NCBI GenBank assembly: GCA_937883755.1
Contig: CAKZYA010000060.1
Span: 302,210-366,209 of the forward strand
Source: an uncultured Flammeovirgaceae bacterium
GTDB lineage: Bacteria > Bacteroidota > Bacteroidia > Cytophagales > Cyclobacteriaceae
DNA length: 64,000 nt
Reading direction: 5' to 3'
The notes beneath the pieces were generated by a model. The model was not told where the DNA came from. It was given only the letters and a program-made list of their open reading frames with translations, and did not search any database. The translations under genes and the position numbers were made by a program. Below, piece by piece: positions 16,743-25,342 of the stretch (position 1 is the stretch's first letter; every line of letters starts with the position of its first letter).

Positions 16743-16973
16743 ATGAAATTAGCTCCTTTAGCTGCAAGTATACTGGGATGTGCATGGCTACTAACCCATG
16801 CACTAAACTCTCCCAAAAATTTATCCGATATCGTAGCAAAAGACGCTGCGACAGTAGACTCTTATACTCAGTCGGTGCAATCCCAAATTTCAGATAGCAC
16901 TGCTGGAAATATTATTTCTTACCAGCAAGATAGCACCACTGATTTTAAAGTATTGATAGTGCCGATAGACTAA
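16743..16973 (+). CDS. Small hypothetical exported protein
   Basis: A 76-residue frame 20 bases after the methyltransferase, on the same strand. The N-terminal 20 residues (MKLAPLAASILGCAWLLTHA) look like a signal peptide or single membrane anchor. The rest is polar and rich in Ser, Thr and Gln, with no recognised motif. Its tight spacing behind the methyltransferase supports a real gene, but its function is unknown. Confidence 0.45.
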   Translation: MKLAPLAASILGCAWLLTHALNSPKNLSDIVAKDAATVDSYTQSVQSQISDSTAGNIISYQQDSTTDFKVLIVPID

Positions 16974-17053
16974 CTCTATTGCTGATTAGTCTAACCCAAG
17001 ATTCAACTATTATTCATTTATCAATTTATCATCTTTTAATCAATTTAATTCTT

Positions 17054-17734
17054 ATGAAAACTCTCGTAAACTCAGTTATTCTATTGGCTTTACTGGCTAT
17101 GGCTAGCTGTCAAAAAGTAGAAGACATCTTCGATCATGTGAAAGACCATGATGACGATGACCAAGCAGAAACTTCTTTCAAAACCAGTGATATTGAGGCA
17201 GTTCACCTCTTTCTAGCTGATGAAAACGGTGATACCCCCACTGATCCCAAAGGATTAGTGTATGAAAGCCGCAAAATGAACCCAGTTCTTTCTCCCAGCG
17301 GTCACCACCTTACACTGGAAGAATTTGATGCCGTGACGGGTAAACTTAAAATGACTTGCACTCCCGAAGGCACTCGCGTTGATCTGAAACTAGAAGGACT
17401 AATCCCGTTTGGCCTGTACTCAGTTTGGGTGCTTGTATTTGATGAACCTGGATTTACCCCAGACTTTGCCCACGAAATTGCCGAAGGTGTGCCGGGTGGC
17501 AACGAAGGCCTGTACAGCTCTTTTGTAGCTGGCTCAGATGGTACTGGAACCTATTCGGAAATCGTACCCGAAGGTGATATGTCATTTTTCGGAAGCGTAA
17601 CTGATTGTCTACTAGATGAATATGAAGTTCACATTGTAGGTGCCTACCATATGGATGGAAAAACTTATGGTGGGGAGTTGGGGCCCGATGGCAAAGCAGT
17701 TGAGCAATTTGCCTGGGTATATCTAAACGATTAA
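17054..17734 (+). CDS. Hypothetical lipoprotein
   Basis: I chose the ATG at 17054 because it begins a clean lipoprotein signal (MKTLVNSVILLALLAMASCQ, lipobox ASC); an upstream in-frame ATG at 16979 would bury this signal behind 25 extra residues. After a short acidic linker (DHVKDHDDDDQAE) comes one globular beta-rich domain of about 170 residues with conserved-looking pieces SGHHLTLEEFDAVTGKLKMT and GTRVDLKLEGLIPFGLYSVW. The layout resembles secreted beta-sandwich domains, but I do not recognise the family. It lies downstream of the methyltransferase and upstream of a peroxidase gene. Confidence 0.65.
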   Translation: MKTLVNSVILLALLAMASCQKVEDIFDHVKDHDDDDQAETSFKTSDIEAVHLFLADENGDTPTDPKGLVYESRKMNPVLSPSGHHLTLEEFDAVTGKLKMTCTPEGTRVDLKLEGLIPFGLYSVWVLVFDEPGFTPDFAHEIAEGVPGGNEGLYSSFVAGSDGTGTYSEIVPEGDMSFFGSVTDCLLDEYEVHIVGAYHMDGKTYGGELGPDGKAVEQFAWVYLND

Positions 17735-17744
17735 TTGTCGATAA

Positions 17745-17781
17745 GGAAGGCTGCCGAACGAGAATGTAGGAAGCCTTCTTA
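17745..17781 (+). terminator. Weak hairpin after the lipoprotein gene
   Basis: GAAGGCT at 17746-17752 pairs with AGCCTTC at 17772-17778, followed by TTATTT. The stem is only seven bases with a long loop, so termination is possible rather than certain. Confidence 0.35.
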
Positions 17782-17905
17782 TTTCCAATTTGCAAATATC
17801 TTTCCAACGCAATAAGTACAAGCTCTTTCTCGAGATAGTGGACAGTAGTACTACGTATTTACTCTTTGGCACACCATTGCACCAGACTGGAGAATAATTA
17901 GTAGG

Positions 17906-18015
17906 ATGGCTAATTAAGCTTTTGGTTACGAAAATCTACGCAAGCTTACTAATCAATAGAACCCTTCCTAGAAATAGGCTCGTAGCGTAGCAAGCGTAAT
18001 TGACTAATTAGCCAT
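17906..18015. repeat. 11-base inverted repeat enclosing about 90 bases
   Basis: ATGGCTAATTA (17906-17916) and TAATTAGCCAT (18005-18015) are exact inverse copies in the 305-base gap between the lipoprotein and the peroxidase. The interior has no gene. It may be the ends of a tiny non-autonomous element, or an operator pair before the peroxidase start at 18040. No flanking duplication is evident. Confidence 0.35.
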
Positions 18016-18039
18016 ATTCTAACCCTTAACTTCTCTATC

Positions 18040-19380
18040 ATGAAAAACTATGTCACTCTCACCTGCATTGGGGTAAGCCTACTTATGGGCTGTCAAAAAA
18101 CTCCAGAAACCTTAGTAGAAACAGAAACTTTACTCGACCAGCAATTAGCTGAAGCTTTAGGCGAGGGAGCGAGTAGGAAAGGAGCGTCTTCATTTCTTTT
18201 ACCTAACAGTGGCGATTTATCGGCTATTCCACAAGATCTTAACAACCCTCTGTCGGAAGAAAAAGTAGCACTAGGAAAATTGCTGTATCATGAAACTGGA
18301 CTGGCTATTAAATCCAAATACTTAGAAGGTATGCGCACGTACTCTTGTGCCTCCTGTCATCACGCGCAAGCAGGTATCCGGCAAGGAATAGCGGATGGTG
18401 GAGTTGGTTTTGGAGTAGCCGGAGAAGGACGACAACGGAATATTTTGTTTCCAGTAGACTCCTTGGATATACAACCCCTACGTACTCCTTCTACGCTCAA
18501 TAGCGCCTACCAGATTGTACAACTCTGGAATGGGCAGTTTGGAGCTACTGGGCCTAACACAGGTACCGAAAGCCAGTGGAAAGATGGTACTCCTATTGCT
18601 ACCAACTATTTAGGTTTCGAGGGGGTAGAGACGCAAGCTATTGCTGGCCTTAGGGTACATCGCATGGACTGTGACACGAGTCTTATTTTCAATACCGAAT
18701 ACAAGCAACGCTTTGATCAAGCCTTTAGTAACATTCCCGCTCCCGAACGTTATAAGCTGAAACAAGCTGGACTAGCCATTGCAGCCTACGAGCGCACCCT
18801 GCTAGCCAACCAGTCACCGTTCCAGCGCTACTTACGGGGCGAGAAAGGAGCCATGAGCGAACATCAGAAGCAGGGAGCTTTGCTATTTTTTGGTAAAGCT
18901 AATTGTGTCAACTGCCACAGCGGTCCGGCACTGAATAGCATGGAGTTCTATGCAATTGGCATGGGGGATTTACTAGGTGAAGGAGTACATCGGGGAAAAA
19001 GTGACGACCTCGCTCACCGAGGAAGAGGAAGCTTCACTGGGAAGACAGAAGATGATTACAAGTTTAAAGTTCCTCAGCTTTACAATTTAAAAGACTCCCC
19101 ATTCTACGGACACGGCGGTACATTCCGTTCGGTACAGGAAGTGATTGAGTACAAGAATCAAGCGGTTGCCAAGAATAGAAACGTCCCTAAGTCACAACTG
19201 GCTGAAGAATTAACTCCTCTTAATCTGAGTGAAGAGGAAGTACAGCAGTTGACTGATTTTGTTGAAAACGCTCTGTATGACCCTGACCTGCTCCGCTACG
19301 TACCTGAGCAAATACCGTCCGGCTTAGCTTTCCCAAATAATGACGAACAGTCACGGCAAGATCTGGGGTTTGGGGGGTAG
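18040..19380 (+). CDS. Di-heme cytochrome c peroxidase (CcpA/MauG family)
   Basis: A 446-residue lipoprotein (signal ending LLMGCQ). The two c-type heme motifs are CASCH at residues 103-107 and CVNCH at 289-293, spaced as in di-heme peroxidases. Segments such as LGKLLYHETGLA before the first heme and FKVPQLYNLKDSPFYGHGG near the end are characteristic of the family. These periplasmic enzymes reduce hydrogen peroxide with electrons from small cytochromes, or, in the MauG branch, oxidise protein or small-molecule substrates. At 446 residues it is longer than the roughly 330-350 of a minimal CcpA, partly because of inserted loops such as the one at about 150-220. It is followed by a secreted metalloprotease gene 71 bases later. 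Confidence 0.9.
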   Translation: MKNYVTLTCIGVSLLMGCQKTPETLVETETLLDQQLAEALGEGASRKGASSFLLPNSGDLSAIPQDLNNPLSEEKVALGKLLYHETGLAIKSKYLEGMRTYSCASCHHAQAGIRQGIADGGVGFGVAGEGRQRNILFPVDSLDIQPLRTPSTLNSAYQIVQLWNGQFGATGPNTGTESQWKDGTPIATNYLGFEGVETQAIAGLRVHRMDCDTSLIFNTEYKQRFDQAFSNIPAPERYKLKQAGLAIAAYERTLLANQSPFQRYLRGEKGAMSEHQKQGALLFFGKANCVNCHSGPALNSMEFYAIGMGDLLGEGVHRGKSDDLAHRGRGSFTGKTEDDYKFKVPQLYNLKDSPFYGHGGTFRSVQEVIEYKNQAVAKNRNVPKSQLAEELTPLNLSEEEVQQLTDFVENALYDPDLLRYVPEQIPSGLAFPNNDEQSRQDLGFGG

Positions 19381-19451
19381 ATTAATAGAATCAACGATTA
19401 GTAAATGGTTTTACTGTAACCTGATCAAACAAAAATTAGGAAATAATCGAC

Positions 19452-20384
19452 ATGAGTTACTTGCTTACTTTTATAGAAAACCACTTATCTAAAATAATAC
19501 TTGCATTCGCGTTAGTCACTATTGCCTGTAGTGAGGAAGAAGATGATTTAAAGTCTGTTGACCCTGATCCGGATGAAGCATTATACTACCTTCCGGTTGT
19601 AGTGCATGTCCTGCATCAGGGAGAACCTGTAGGTGAAGGGCCAAACCTCTCTACCGAGCGTATCCAGAGGCAGATTGAAATTCTTAATGAAGATTTCAGG
19701 AGAAAAGAAGGAACCCGTGGGTTTAACAATCATCCGGACGGAGGGGATACAAAAATAGAGTTTGTGCTAGCAAAACAAGATCCAAATGGGCAACCAACCA
19801 GTGGTATTGTACGCACAAATATCTCGCTATTCGACGTACCAGTCCTGGGCTATAGTCAGAATAACTACGCTCAGTATAGTTATTGGAACTCTACACAGTA
19901 TATAAATATTTGGACAACCCCACTAGATGAGTCCATCTCTTGTCTCGTATTAGGCCTATCCACTGGACCTGAAACGGATTTACCAGGAACACACTTACTA
20001 GCTATCCCTGAGCCTAATGATGCCGAAGGGATTATAATTCCGTGGATGCACTTTGGTGAATCTACCATTGACTGCCATGCCCGATTTGGTAGAACCCTGA
20101 CCCACGAAATGGGACATTACTTAGGACTACTCCATCCCTGGGCTGGGTTAGATTGTGAGTTTAATGATTATTGTGACGATACTCCGGCTGTTGATGATTT
20201 TGTGTGGGGACGTACCCCCTTTGTAGGTTGTGCTGGCGACATGATTATGATTGGTAATTATATGAATTACTCTGATGATGAGATCATGAATATATTCACT
20301 AACGATCAAATTAGCCGAATGCATTATGTCTTGGATCATCATGCGGGAAGACACGCCTTGGTATCCAGTCCAGGTTTGAAATAG
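19452..20384 (+). CDS. Secreted M43-family zinc metalloprotease
   Basis: A 310-residue lipoprotein (signal ending TIACSEEED). The zinc site HEMGHYLGLLHPW gives the extended HExxHxxGxxH motif of metzincins with H218, E219, H222 and H228. The Met-turn follows in NYMNYSDDEIMNIFT. The arrangement around LPVVVHVLHQGE and LSTERIQRQIEILNEDFRR identifies the pregnancy-associated plasma protein-A (M43) family, which in Bacteroidota includes many T9SS-exported or lipid-anchored proteases. No T9SS C-terminal domain is visible; the protein ends soon after the catalytic domain, so it probably stays on the cell surface or in the periplasm as a lipoprotein. Confidence 0.9.
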   Translation: MSYLLTFIENHLSKIILAFALVTIACSEEEDDLKSVDPDPDEALYYLPVVVHVLHQGEPVGEGPNLSTERIQRQIEILNEDFRRKEGTRGFNNHPDGGDTKIEFVLAKQDPNGQPTSGIVRTNISLFDVPVLGYSQNNYAQYSYWNSTQYINIWTTPLDESISCLVLGLSTGPETDLPGTHLLAIPEPNDAEGIIIPWMHFGESTIDCHARFGRTLTHEMGHYLGLLHPWAGLDCEFNDYCDDTPAVDDFVWGRTPFVGCAGDMIMIGNYMNYSDDEIMNIFTNDQISRMHYVLDHHAGRHALVSSPGLK

Positions 20385-20500
20385 CCATAGGAGATAATCT
20401 ACTTCTGACTCGAGGAACGTTTACCTAGATTACAGTTGAGTGCCTCAGCTTAAGTTTGACCAAGAGCCTTACAGGTGTTTTACACCTAATAGATTTTGTA

Positions 20501-21013
20501 ATGAGACTACATTTTACTAAAGACGTACATAAACTCTGTGTTCTGAAGTGTATCCGGTCGGATGGTTCGGAAACCTGGAGGAAAACTACCCTGCCATTTA
20601 TGCTAGAACATGACTTAGTACACTATGCCGTTGAAACTACGCTAAACTTTCATCAAGCATTCTATGGATTGCTTAGGCAGGGATATAATATTACTGATTT
20701 TGAAGCTCCCCGCCATCTCCGACCAGCGGCTTTACTACCAGCTAACTTACCCCTGGAGGCAAAGCAAACAGAAATGCTGGTGAGCCTCCTCCAAACCGAG
20801 ATACACGATAGTACTGATATAGAAGATTTTATCAGTATTGCCCAACTTACATTTCAGGCACAAGGCATTGCCTTTCCCGCCATTACTAAAGAGCAGATAG
20901 GGCAGGTTCGTCATAAAATTTGGCAGCTGTTAAATCAATGGAACCAAATTCCTCTCGGAGAGACTTTGCATCTACAGTTTTCTGTTTCAGAAAATGCTCA
21001 CCAACAAGATTAA
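20501..21013 (+). CDS. Hypothetical protein
   Basis: About 170 residues from the ATG at 20501 (MRLHFTKDVHKLCVLKCIRS); an in-frame start at 20456 is possible but adds an unlikely leader. The central piece MLEHDLVHYAVETTLNFHQA looks like a conserved helical motif with several potential metal ligands (H, D, H, E, H). I have seen similar hypothetical proteins in Bacteroidota but know no function. It is cytoplasmic by sequence. Its last four bases overlap the end of the convergent regulator gene. Confidence 0.6.
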   Translation: MRLHFTKDVHKLCVLKCIRSDGSETWRKTTLPFMLEHDLVHYAVETTLNFHQAFYGLLRQGYNITDFEAPRHLRPAALLPANLPLEAKQTEMLVSLLQTEIHDSTDIEDFISIAQLTFQAQGIAFPAITKEQIGQVRHKIWQLLNQWNQIPLGETLHLQFSVSENAHQQD

Positions 21014-22869
21014 GACGCCTTTTGCAACGCAGCAGATATTTTACCTTTTTCTACTTGCATCAGTACCTCCAGCATAGACGCAGCATGATCTAGTTTCATC
21101 TTCTTACGAAGGCGATGGCGGGCGGTTTTTACACTGTCGGGCGAGATTCCAAGTACGGTTGCTGATTCTTTGATACTCATATTCAGCCGAACCAGAGCAC
21201 AAAGCTTGAGTTCTTTCGGCCCTAGATCAGGAAAAGATGTGGTCAAATTATGGAAAAAATCGGGGTGTACGCTTTCAAAGTGCAGGCGGAAGTTCTCCCA
21301 GTCCTGGTCAATACTCACGTGCTGCTGAATATGCATTTTAAGCCGCCGAAAATCTCGAGAGCTCCATTGTTTCTGCTTTTGTAATTCTTCTACCTGATCG
21401 CGCAGATTATGCATCAATTCGTTTTTCTGCACAAAATTTAGTGTATAAGAAGTTAGTTGTTGGTTCCGGTGCTCTAACTCCTGAAGCAATCGTTGTTCTT
21501 TTAGGTAAGCATTTTCTTTAATAGAAGCTAGTAATGCCCTCGAGTTTTTCAATTGCTCCCGCTTTCTCTGAACCTTCTGATATTGGATTCTGGTTACCAG
21601 AAAACCGCTAATCAGTAGCAAAAGTAAACCGGCAGCCAGTAGGTTTCTTTCCAGTTTCTGAATTTGATTGCTTCGGTTCAATAGCTCAATTTCCTGCTGC
21701 TGAATAGCTAATTCTTTTTCTTGTTGTTCATGTTGATATTTAGCTTCCATTTCAGCAATAGCCCGGTCTTTCTCCATACTGATAAGAGAATCTTTCAGTA
21801 AGATGTATTGCTCATGATGATGCAAGGCCTTTTCAGGATGCCCAGTAGCAGCATATATATTAACAAAATCGTCTTGAATAGACACTTTCGCCTCCAGATC
21901 ATCCTGTACTAATGAGTCAGCAATGAGTGCTTCAATCTTTGCTTTCTGGTAGTCCTTCATCTGAATGTATGCATAGGCCATAGACTCATGCACATGCGCC
22001 ATGCCATCATAATTTCTGTTTAGCTCGTACATCTGAAGCGATTTTTGGAAAAAGCTAATTGCCGACTCCCAGTTTTCTCGGTCTACTGCTATGGCGGCCA
22101 TATTATGATAGTAATTTCGCAATAGGTTCGGTCGGTGAACTGTATCGGTATACTGAATGCTCTGGGTAAAGTAATACTCAGCCGAATCTAGATTATCGAT
22201 TTCATACATAACTGCCCCTATGTTATGCAAAGCAGAAGCGATACCATTACGACTATCTAATAACAAATGAATAGCCAGCGATTGGCGAAAGTAAGTCAGT
22301 GATTCCTGGTAGTGATGAGCAATACCATGCGTATTCCCAAGTCCCTCTAAGACCGACGCTTTGATTCGACATAATCGGTTATCTGACGGATAATATTGAA
22401 GCAAGGAATCAAGAATACCCAATGACATTAAACCTAGGGAAATAGATTCAGGAATATTCCCGCTACGGCGCTCGATAATACCCTGATTATAATAAATTCT
22501 AGCTCGATATTTTGTTAATACCAGCGAAGTATCACTCGGGTTAATAAATGAAAGGGCTTGTTCTAACAGATTAAGTGCTCTTAAGTTGTTCCCTATAGCT
22601 CGGTACGCTATTGCTTTCGGAATCATCAGCTCTATACGCCAGGCTATAGTATCCATATTAGCCAGTAATGAATCAGCCAAGTTGGCGTACTGAATGGCTG
22701 CCTGAGGCTCGGAACGATACAGCTCCTTGATTCTTTCTTCCAAGTATTGTACTTTCCGGTCATCCGTAGAAAATCGTTCTAATTCTTGATGGAGAATCAG
22801 GGTGTCTTGTGCCCGCAAGTGGACAGAACAAAGTATCAGCCCAAAAAGTAAGAGTTGTTGTAAGTTCAT
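21010..22869 (-). CDS. TPR sensor-regulator with C-terminal LuxR-type HTH
   Basis: A 619-residue membrane-bound regulator of a kind frequent in Bacteroidota. A signal peptide (MNLQQLLLFGLILCSVHLRA) precedes about seven tetratricopeptide repeats in the periplasm (residues about 40-360; for example ALNLLEQALSFINPSD, AEYYFTQSIQYTDTV, AISFFQKSLQMYELN). One membrane helix follows at about 403-423 (LLAAGLLLLLISGFLV), then a cytoplasmic coiled coil. The DNA-binding domain at the end (LGPKELKLCALVRLNMS, then VLGISPDSVKTARHRLRKKM) is a LuxR/FixJ-type HTH. The design lets one protein sense outside and bind DNA inside. Targets are unknown; the adjacent accessory genes on either side are candidates. It converges on the hypothetical gene at 20501-21013 with a 4-base overlap. 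Confidence 0.85.
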   Translation of the reverse strand: MNLQQLLLFGLILCSVHLRAQDTLILHQELERFSTDDRKVQYLEERIKELYRSEPQAAIQYANLADSLLANMDTIAWRIELMIPKAIAYRAIGNNLRALNLLEQALSFINPSDTSLVLTKYRARIYYNQGIIERRSGNIPESISLGLMSLGILDSLLQYYPSDNRLCRIKASVLEGLGNTHGIAHHYQESLTYFRQSLAIHLLLDSRNGIASALHNIGAVMYEIDNLDSAEYYFTQSIQYTDTVHRPNLLRNYYHNMAAIAVDRENWESAISFFQKSLQMYELNRNYDGMAHVHESMAYAYIQMKDYQKAKIEALIADSLVQDDLEAKVSIQDDFVNIYAATGHPEKALHHHEQYILLKDSLISMEKDRAIAEMEAKYQHEQQEKELAIQQQEIELLNRSNQIQKLERNLLAAGLLLLLISGFLVTRIQYQKVQRKREQLKNSRALLASIKENAYLKEQRLLQELEHRNQQLTSYTLNFVQKNELMHNLRDQVEELQKQKQWSSRDFRRLKMHIQQHVSIDQDWENFRLHFESVHPDFFHNLTTSFPDLGPKELKLCALVRLNMSIKESATVLGISPDSVKTARHRLRKKMKLDHAASMLEVLMQVEKGKISAALQKAS

Positions 22870-22949
22870 AAGTCTACCTAATTTTATTAGATGTAAACTT
22901 ATTTATCCGAAGAGAAACTACCGAATATTATGGGTAGACAATAAGTGAA

Positions 22950-23518
22950 CAAGATAAGTAAAAAATGGAAGTACATAGGGTCGTTGAGCATACTGTCGGC
23001 CACTATCGGAGCTTCGTAAGCCAACGAGCGGGGAAAATTACCATAGCCCAAGTGGGCTCTGGGCCAAACACGCAGCTTTACCCATCTGAAAGATGCTGTC
23101 GCCGTAGGGACCGTAGCCGGAGCGGGTAGGTAGCCAAAGCGGACGGGTTCACGAAATAGTATCATTAAGGTTGCCAAAACCATCGGGGTCAAAACCTACC
23201 AAATGAAATACCTTGAATAAGCCTACCGTTTTGTAGCCATTATTTTTAAAGAGTTGGAGCAGAGTAACAATGCTTGGGGCAACCTCCCTAAAGTGGGTTT
23301 CAATAGAGAGCCTTCTGACAGTGCGCCCGACCAAACACCAAACCCCGCGAAGCTAATCGATCGATATGCGGGGATTTGACCAGTGAATCGCCATAACAAC
23401 CCAGCTGGGGGCGCAGATCATCGATGGTAATAAGGAGTACGTTGAGTGGGGCAGATTGGGGTGAGTCATTGCTGGTTTGGTAGCCAAGCAAAATAAATAC
23501 TAGGCTATAAATTTTCAT
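22950..23518 (-). pseudogene. Sulfatase N-terminal remnant
   Basis: Read on the minus strand from 23518, the frame begins with a signal-like MKIYSLVFILLGY and the sulfatase start NVLLITIDDLRPQLGCYGD then SPHIDRLASRGLVFGRA. It stops just where the CxPxR formylglycine motif should come. A shifted frame resumes with THFREVAPSIVTLLQLFKNN and GFDPDGFGNLNDTIS, and a third frame gives AYEAPIVADSMLNDP. The match is best to the iduronate-2-sulfatase-like type. The active-site motif is deleted and at least two frameshifts are present, so no enzyme can be made. The C-terminal half is absent. Confidence 0.8.
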
Positions 23519-23612
23519 TAATTCTTGACCATTAAAAATAGAGATAACTATATGGTTTCTAGTATGATAGCGCGTATATCTAGTGATGTGGCCTTCGAAC
23601 TATTTACCTGTT

Positions 23613-23939
23613 TCAAAGTAAGTGTCTTGCATTACGCTCTATAGTTAATTCGCCGAGATACTGGTCTTTCCAAGGTTTGCGTAGCGACGACTTACCGTGA
23701 CTTTCTTGGCGATTAGCCACTTGATGGAAATCGGGGTCAAATGTGGATGTGATAGTGGCGTCTATCCAGTTTTTACAGCTACCAACGGCTAGTTCGATGC
23801 CGAAAGTCGTGGTTGTATGCCGGAGATAGACCCGATACCTTCTTGTACTTTCTACAGACACGTTCCACGCTATTTGCTCTCCTGTTTCGTTATAAAATCA
23901 GTCTACAGGTTTTAGATTAGGATTTCGGTTCTTGTTTTC
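23613..23939 (-). pseudogene. Sulfatase C-terminal remnant
   Basis: On the minus strand the frame reads ENKNRNPNLKPVD, a TGA where a Trp would be expected, then FYNETGEQIAWNVSVEST and, further on, QESHGKSSLRKPWKDQYLGE. This is the C-terminal accessory domain found at the end of some secreted sulfatases (their YRV...FDP...ANR-E pattern). It lies upstream, in transcription direction, of the other sulfatase remnant, so it belonged to a different, preceding sulfatase gene. Its 5' side stops abruptly at the IS3 remnant that ends at 23943, which suggests that an insertion followed by deletion removed the rest. Confidence 0.65.
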
Positions 23940-23942
23940 TTT

Positions 23943-24224
23943 TCAATAGCAGTGTTTTTTCGGGATATAGCTTCCTCCTGGTATTTGTTTTCTTCCAGCG
24001 CTTAGGGATCGGCCTTGTTGTTTGATATGCGTCACTGGCATCAACACGTTTAGACTCCGGTAGGGTCGCTTCTCATTATAAATCTGAATGGCTTTTCGGA
24101 TGGCTATCTTATCCGCCTCGTGGCTAGGGTATCCAGGGCGTAGCAGTTCTTCCTTTTCTAGCGTATCAATTTGTAGAACTAGATTCTGATCAGCGATGCT
24201 TACCCGAGCGTATCTTATTTTCAT
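23943..24224 (-). pseudogene. Resolvase N-terminus fused to IS3 transposase C-terminus
   Basis: A 93-codon open frame made of two unrelated parts. The first 24 residues (MKIRYARVSIADQNLVLQID) are the start of a serine resolvase, including the catalytic Ser of the YARVS motif. From about base 24152 the frame continues in phase as EELLRPGYPSHEADKIAIRK and IYNEKRPYRSLNVLMPV, the end of an IS3-family OrfB; the same segment is present in the OrfB at 35628-36593. A late frameshift replaces the expected RWKK tail. Neither part has a complete catalytic domain, so this is a junction scar between a lost recombinase gene and a lost IS3 copy. Confidence 0.8.
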
Positions 24225-24497
24225 CCAGAAAAGTTAACAAAAGTCAACGAAAAGCAATAAAGTTAACATTGATTTAGCTAACCAGTTTTGTTAACTACCT
24301 GATACGGCTTAAATATAGAATTGTTTGAGCATCTGTTGAGTTAATAATAACGAGCGTTTTTCTTAACTTCAGTTTCAAGAATGGATTAGTTATGAAACTT
24401 CTTTCATCTCTATGGTATTTTCACGTAATTATTGAAAATTTGAAAAAGGTAGCTGCTTTGTAAGCGGCCATATTTCAAAAGAATCAAGCAGAGTGTA
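24225..24497. other. Intergenic before the sigma factor
   Basis: 273 bases. The left part carries three copies of GTTAAC and a related GTCAAC within 65 bases upstream of the resolvase start; this may be leftover recombinase control or res-site sequence. The right part must hold the promoter of the ECF sigma gene, but I do not see a good consensus. Confidence 0.35.
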
Positions 24498-25148
24498 ATG
24501 GACATCAGTCGTTGGTCGACCTTATTATCTTCTCAATCTAATACACCATCTCCCTTAGCCATTGATCCAATTTCTGAAGCTCAGATTTGGATCAACTTTA
24601 AGAACGGAAGTGAAGAGGCGTACCATTATATCTATACAACCTACTTTCCAGTGCTCTACAATTATGGCCGGCAGTTTTGTTCTAATAAAGAACAAGTCAA
24701 GGACTCCATTCAAGAAGTGTTCATTACGCTATGGCAATCTAGAAAAGGGTTGAGTCATACAGATTCGATCAAGTATTACTTATTTAAATCGCTAAAGCGA
24801 AGTATTACCCATTCGGCAAAAAAGTCACTTAAATACTACCAAATGTTAGCGCAAGTCCCCCCTTTTGAGGTGATACCCTCCGTAGAAGAGCGCATTATTT
24901 TTTCACAAACGGAAAGTGAACATCAAGAAAAATTACATCAAGCTGTGAATTCGCTTTCTCCCCGTCAACGAGAAGCTATATTCCTATTATTTTACCAAGA
25001 TCTGACCTACTCCCAAATTGCTGATTTACTCGCGATAGAAGTCAAAACAGCCCGTAATCTAGTAGGAAAAGCAATACAAACCCTTCGTAAACGCCTTACT
25101 TTCATTTTTTTCTTGGGAGTAGTTGCCTTTTTAGATTATCTCATTTGA
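24498..25148 (+). CDS. ECF RNA polymerase sigma factor (FecI-like)
   Basis: A 216-residue ECF sigma factor. Region 2 spans about residues 40-105 (YTTYFPVLYNYGRQFCSNKE, then DSIQEVFITLWQSR), and region 4 about 145-195 (LSPRQREAIFLLFYQDLTYS, IADLLAIEVKTARNLVGKAI). The C-terminus is hydrophobic (FIFFLGVVAFLDYLI), common in Bacteroidota FecI-type sigmas. It is followed by a FecR anti-sigma gene and a SusC receptor with an N-terminal STN domain, the standard cell-surface signalling trio: glycan binding at SusC is relayed through FecR to release this sigma, which activates the PUL. The gene lies just right of a region of decayed sulfatase and IS sequence. Confidence 0.92.
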   Translation: MDISRWSTLLSSQSNTPSPLAIDPISEAQIWINFKNGSEEAYHYIYTTYFPVLYNYGRQFCSNKEQVKDSIQEVFITLWQSRKGLSHTDSIKYYLFKSLKRSITHSAKKSLKYYQMLAQVPPFEVIPSVEERIIFSQTESEHQEKLHQAVNSLSPRQREAIFLLFYQDLTYSQIADLLAIEVKTARNLVGKAIQTLRKRLTFIFFLGVVAFLDYLI

Positions 25149-25342
25149 TTTTAAGCCTTTTGTCCTTCATACCGTCTTTACAGCTATTATCATATTATGA
25201 TAATAGCTGCTAAATATTTGATAAATTTACAAATATTTAATCTTTTCATTGGATTGAATATAATTATTTGGCTTTTTTTCTAGCTAAGTAGGGCATATCG
25301 GGTGGTAACCGCCTTTATGTAAGTAGAAGGCAATTACTCGCT

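Noticed and set aside
24225..24300. GTTAAC repeats as a CRISPR-like or integron-like array
   Set aside because: The copies are six bases, unevenly spaced and few; they are better explained as AT-rich recombinase control sequence.
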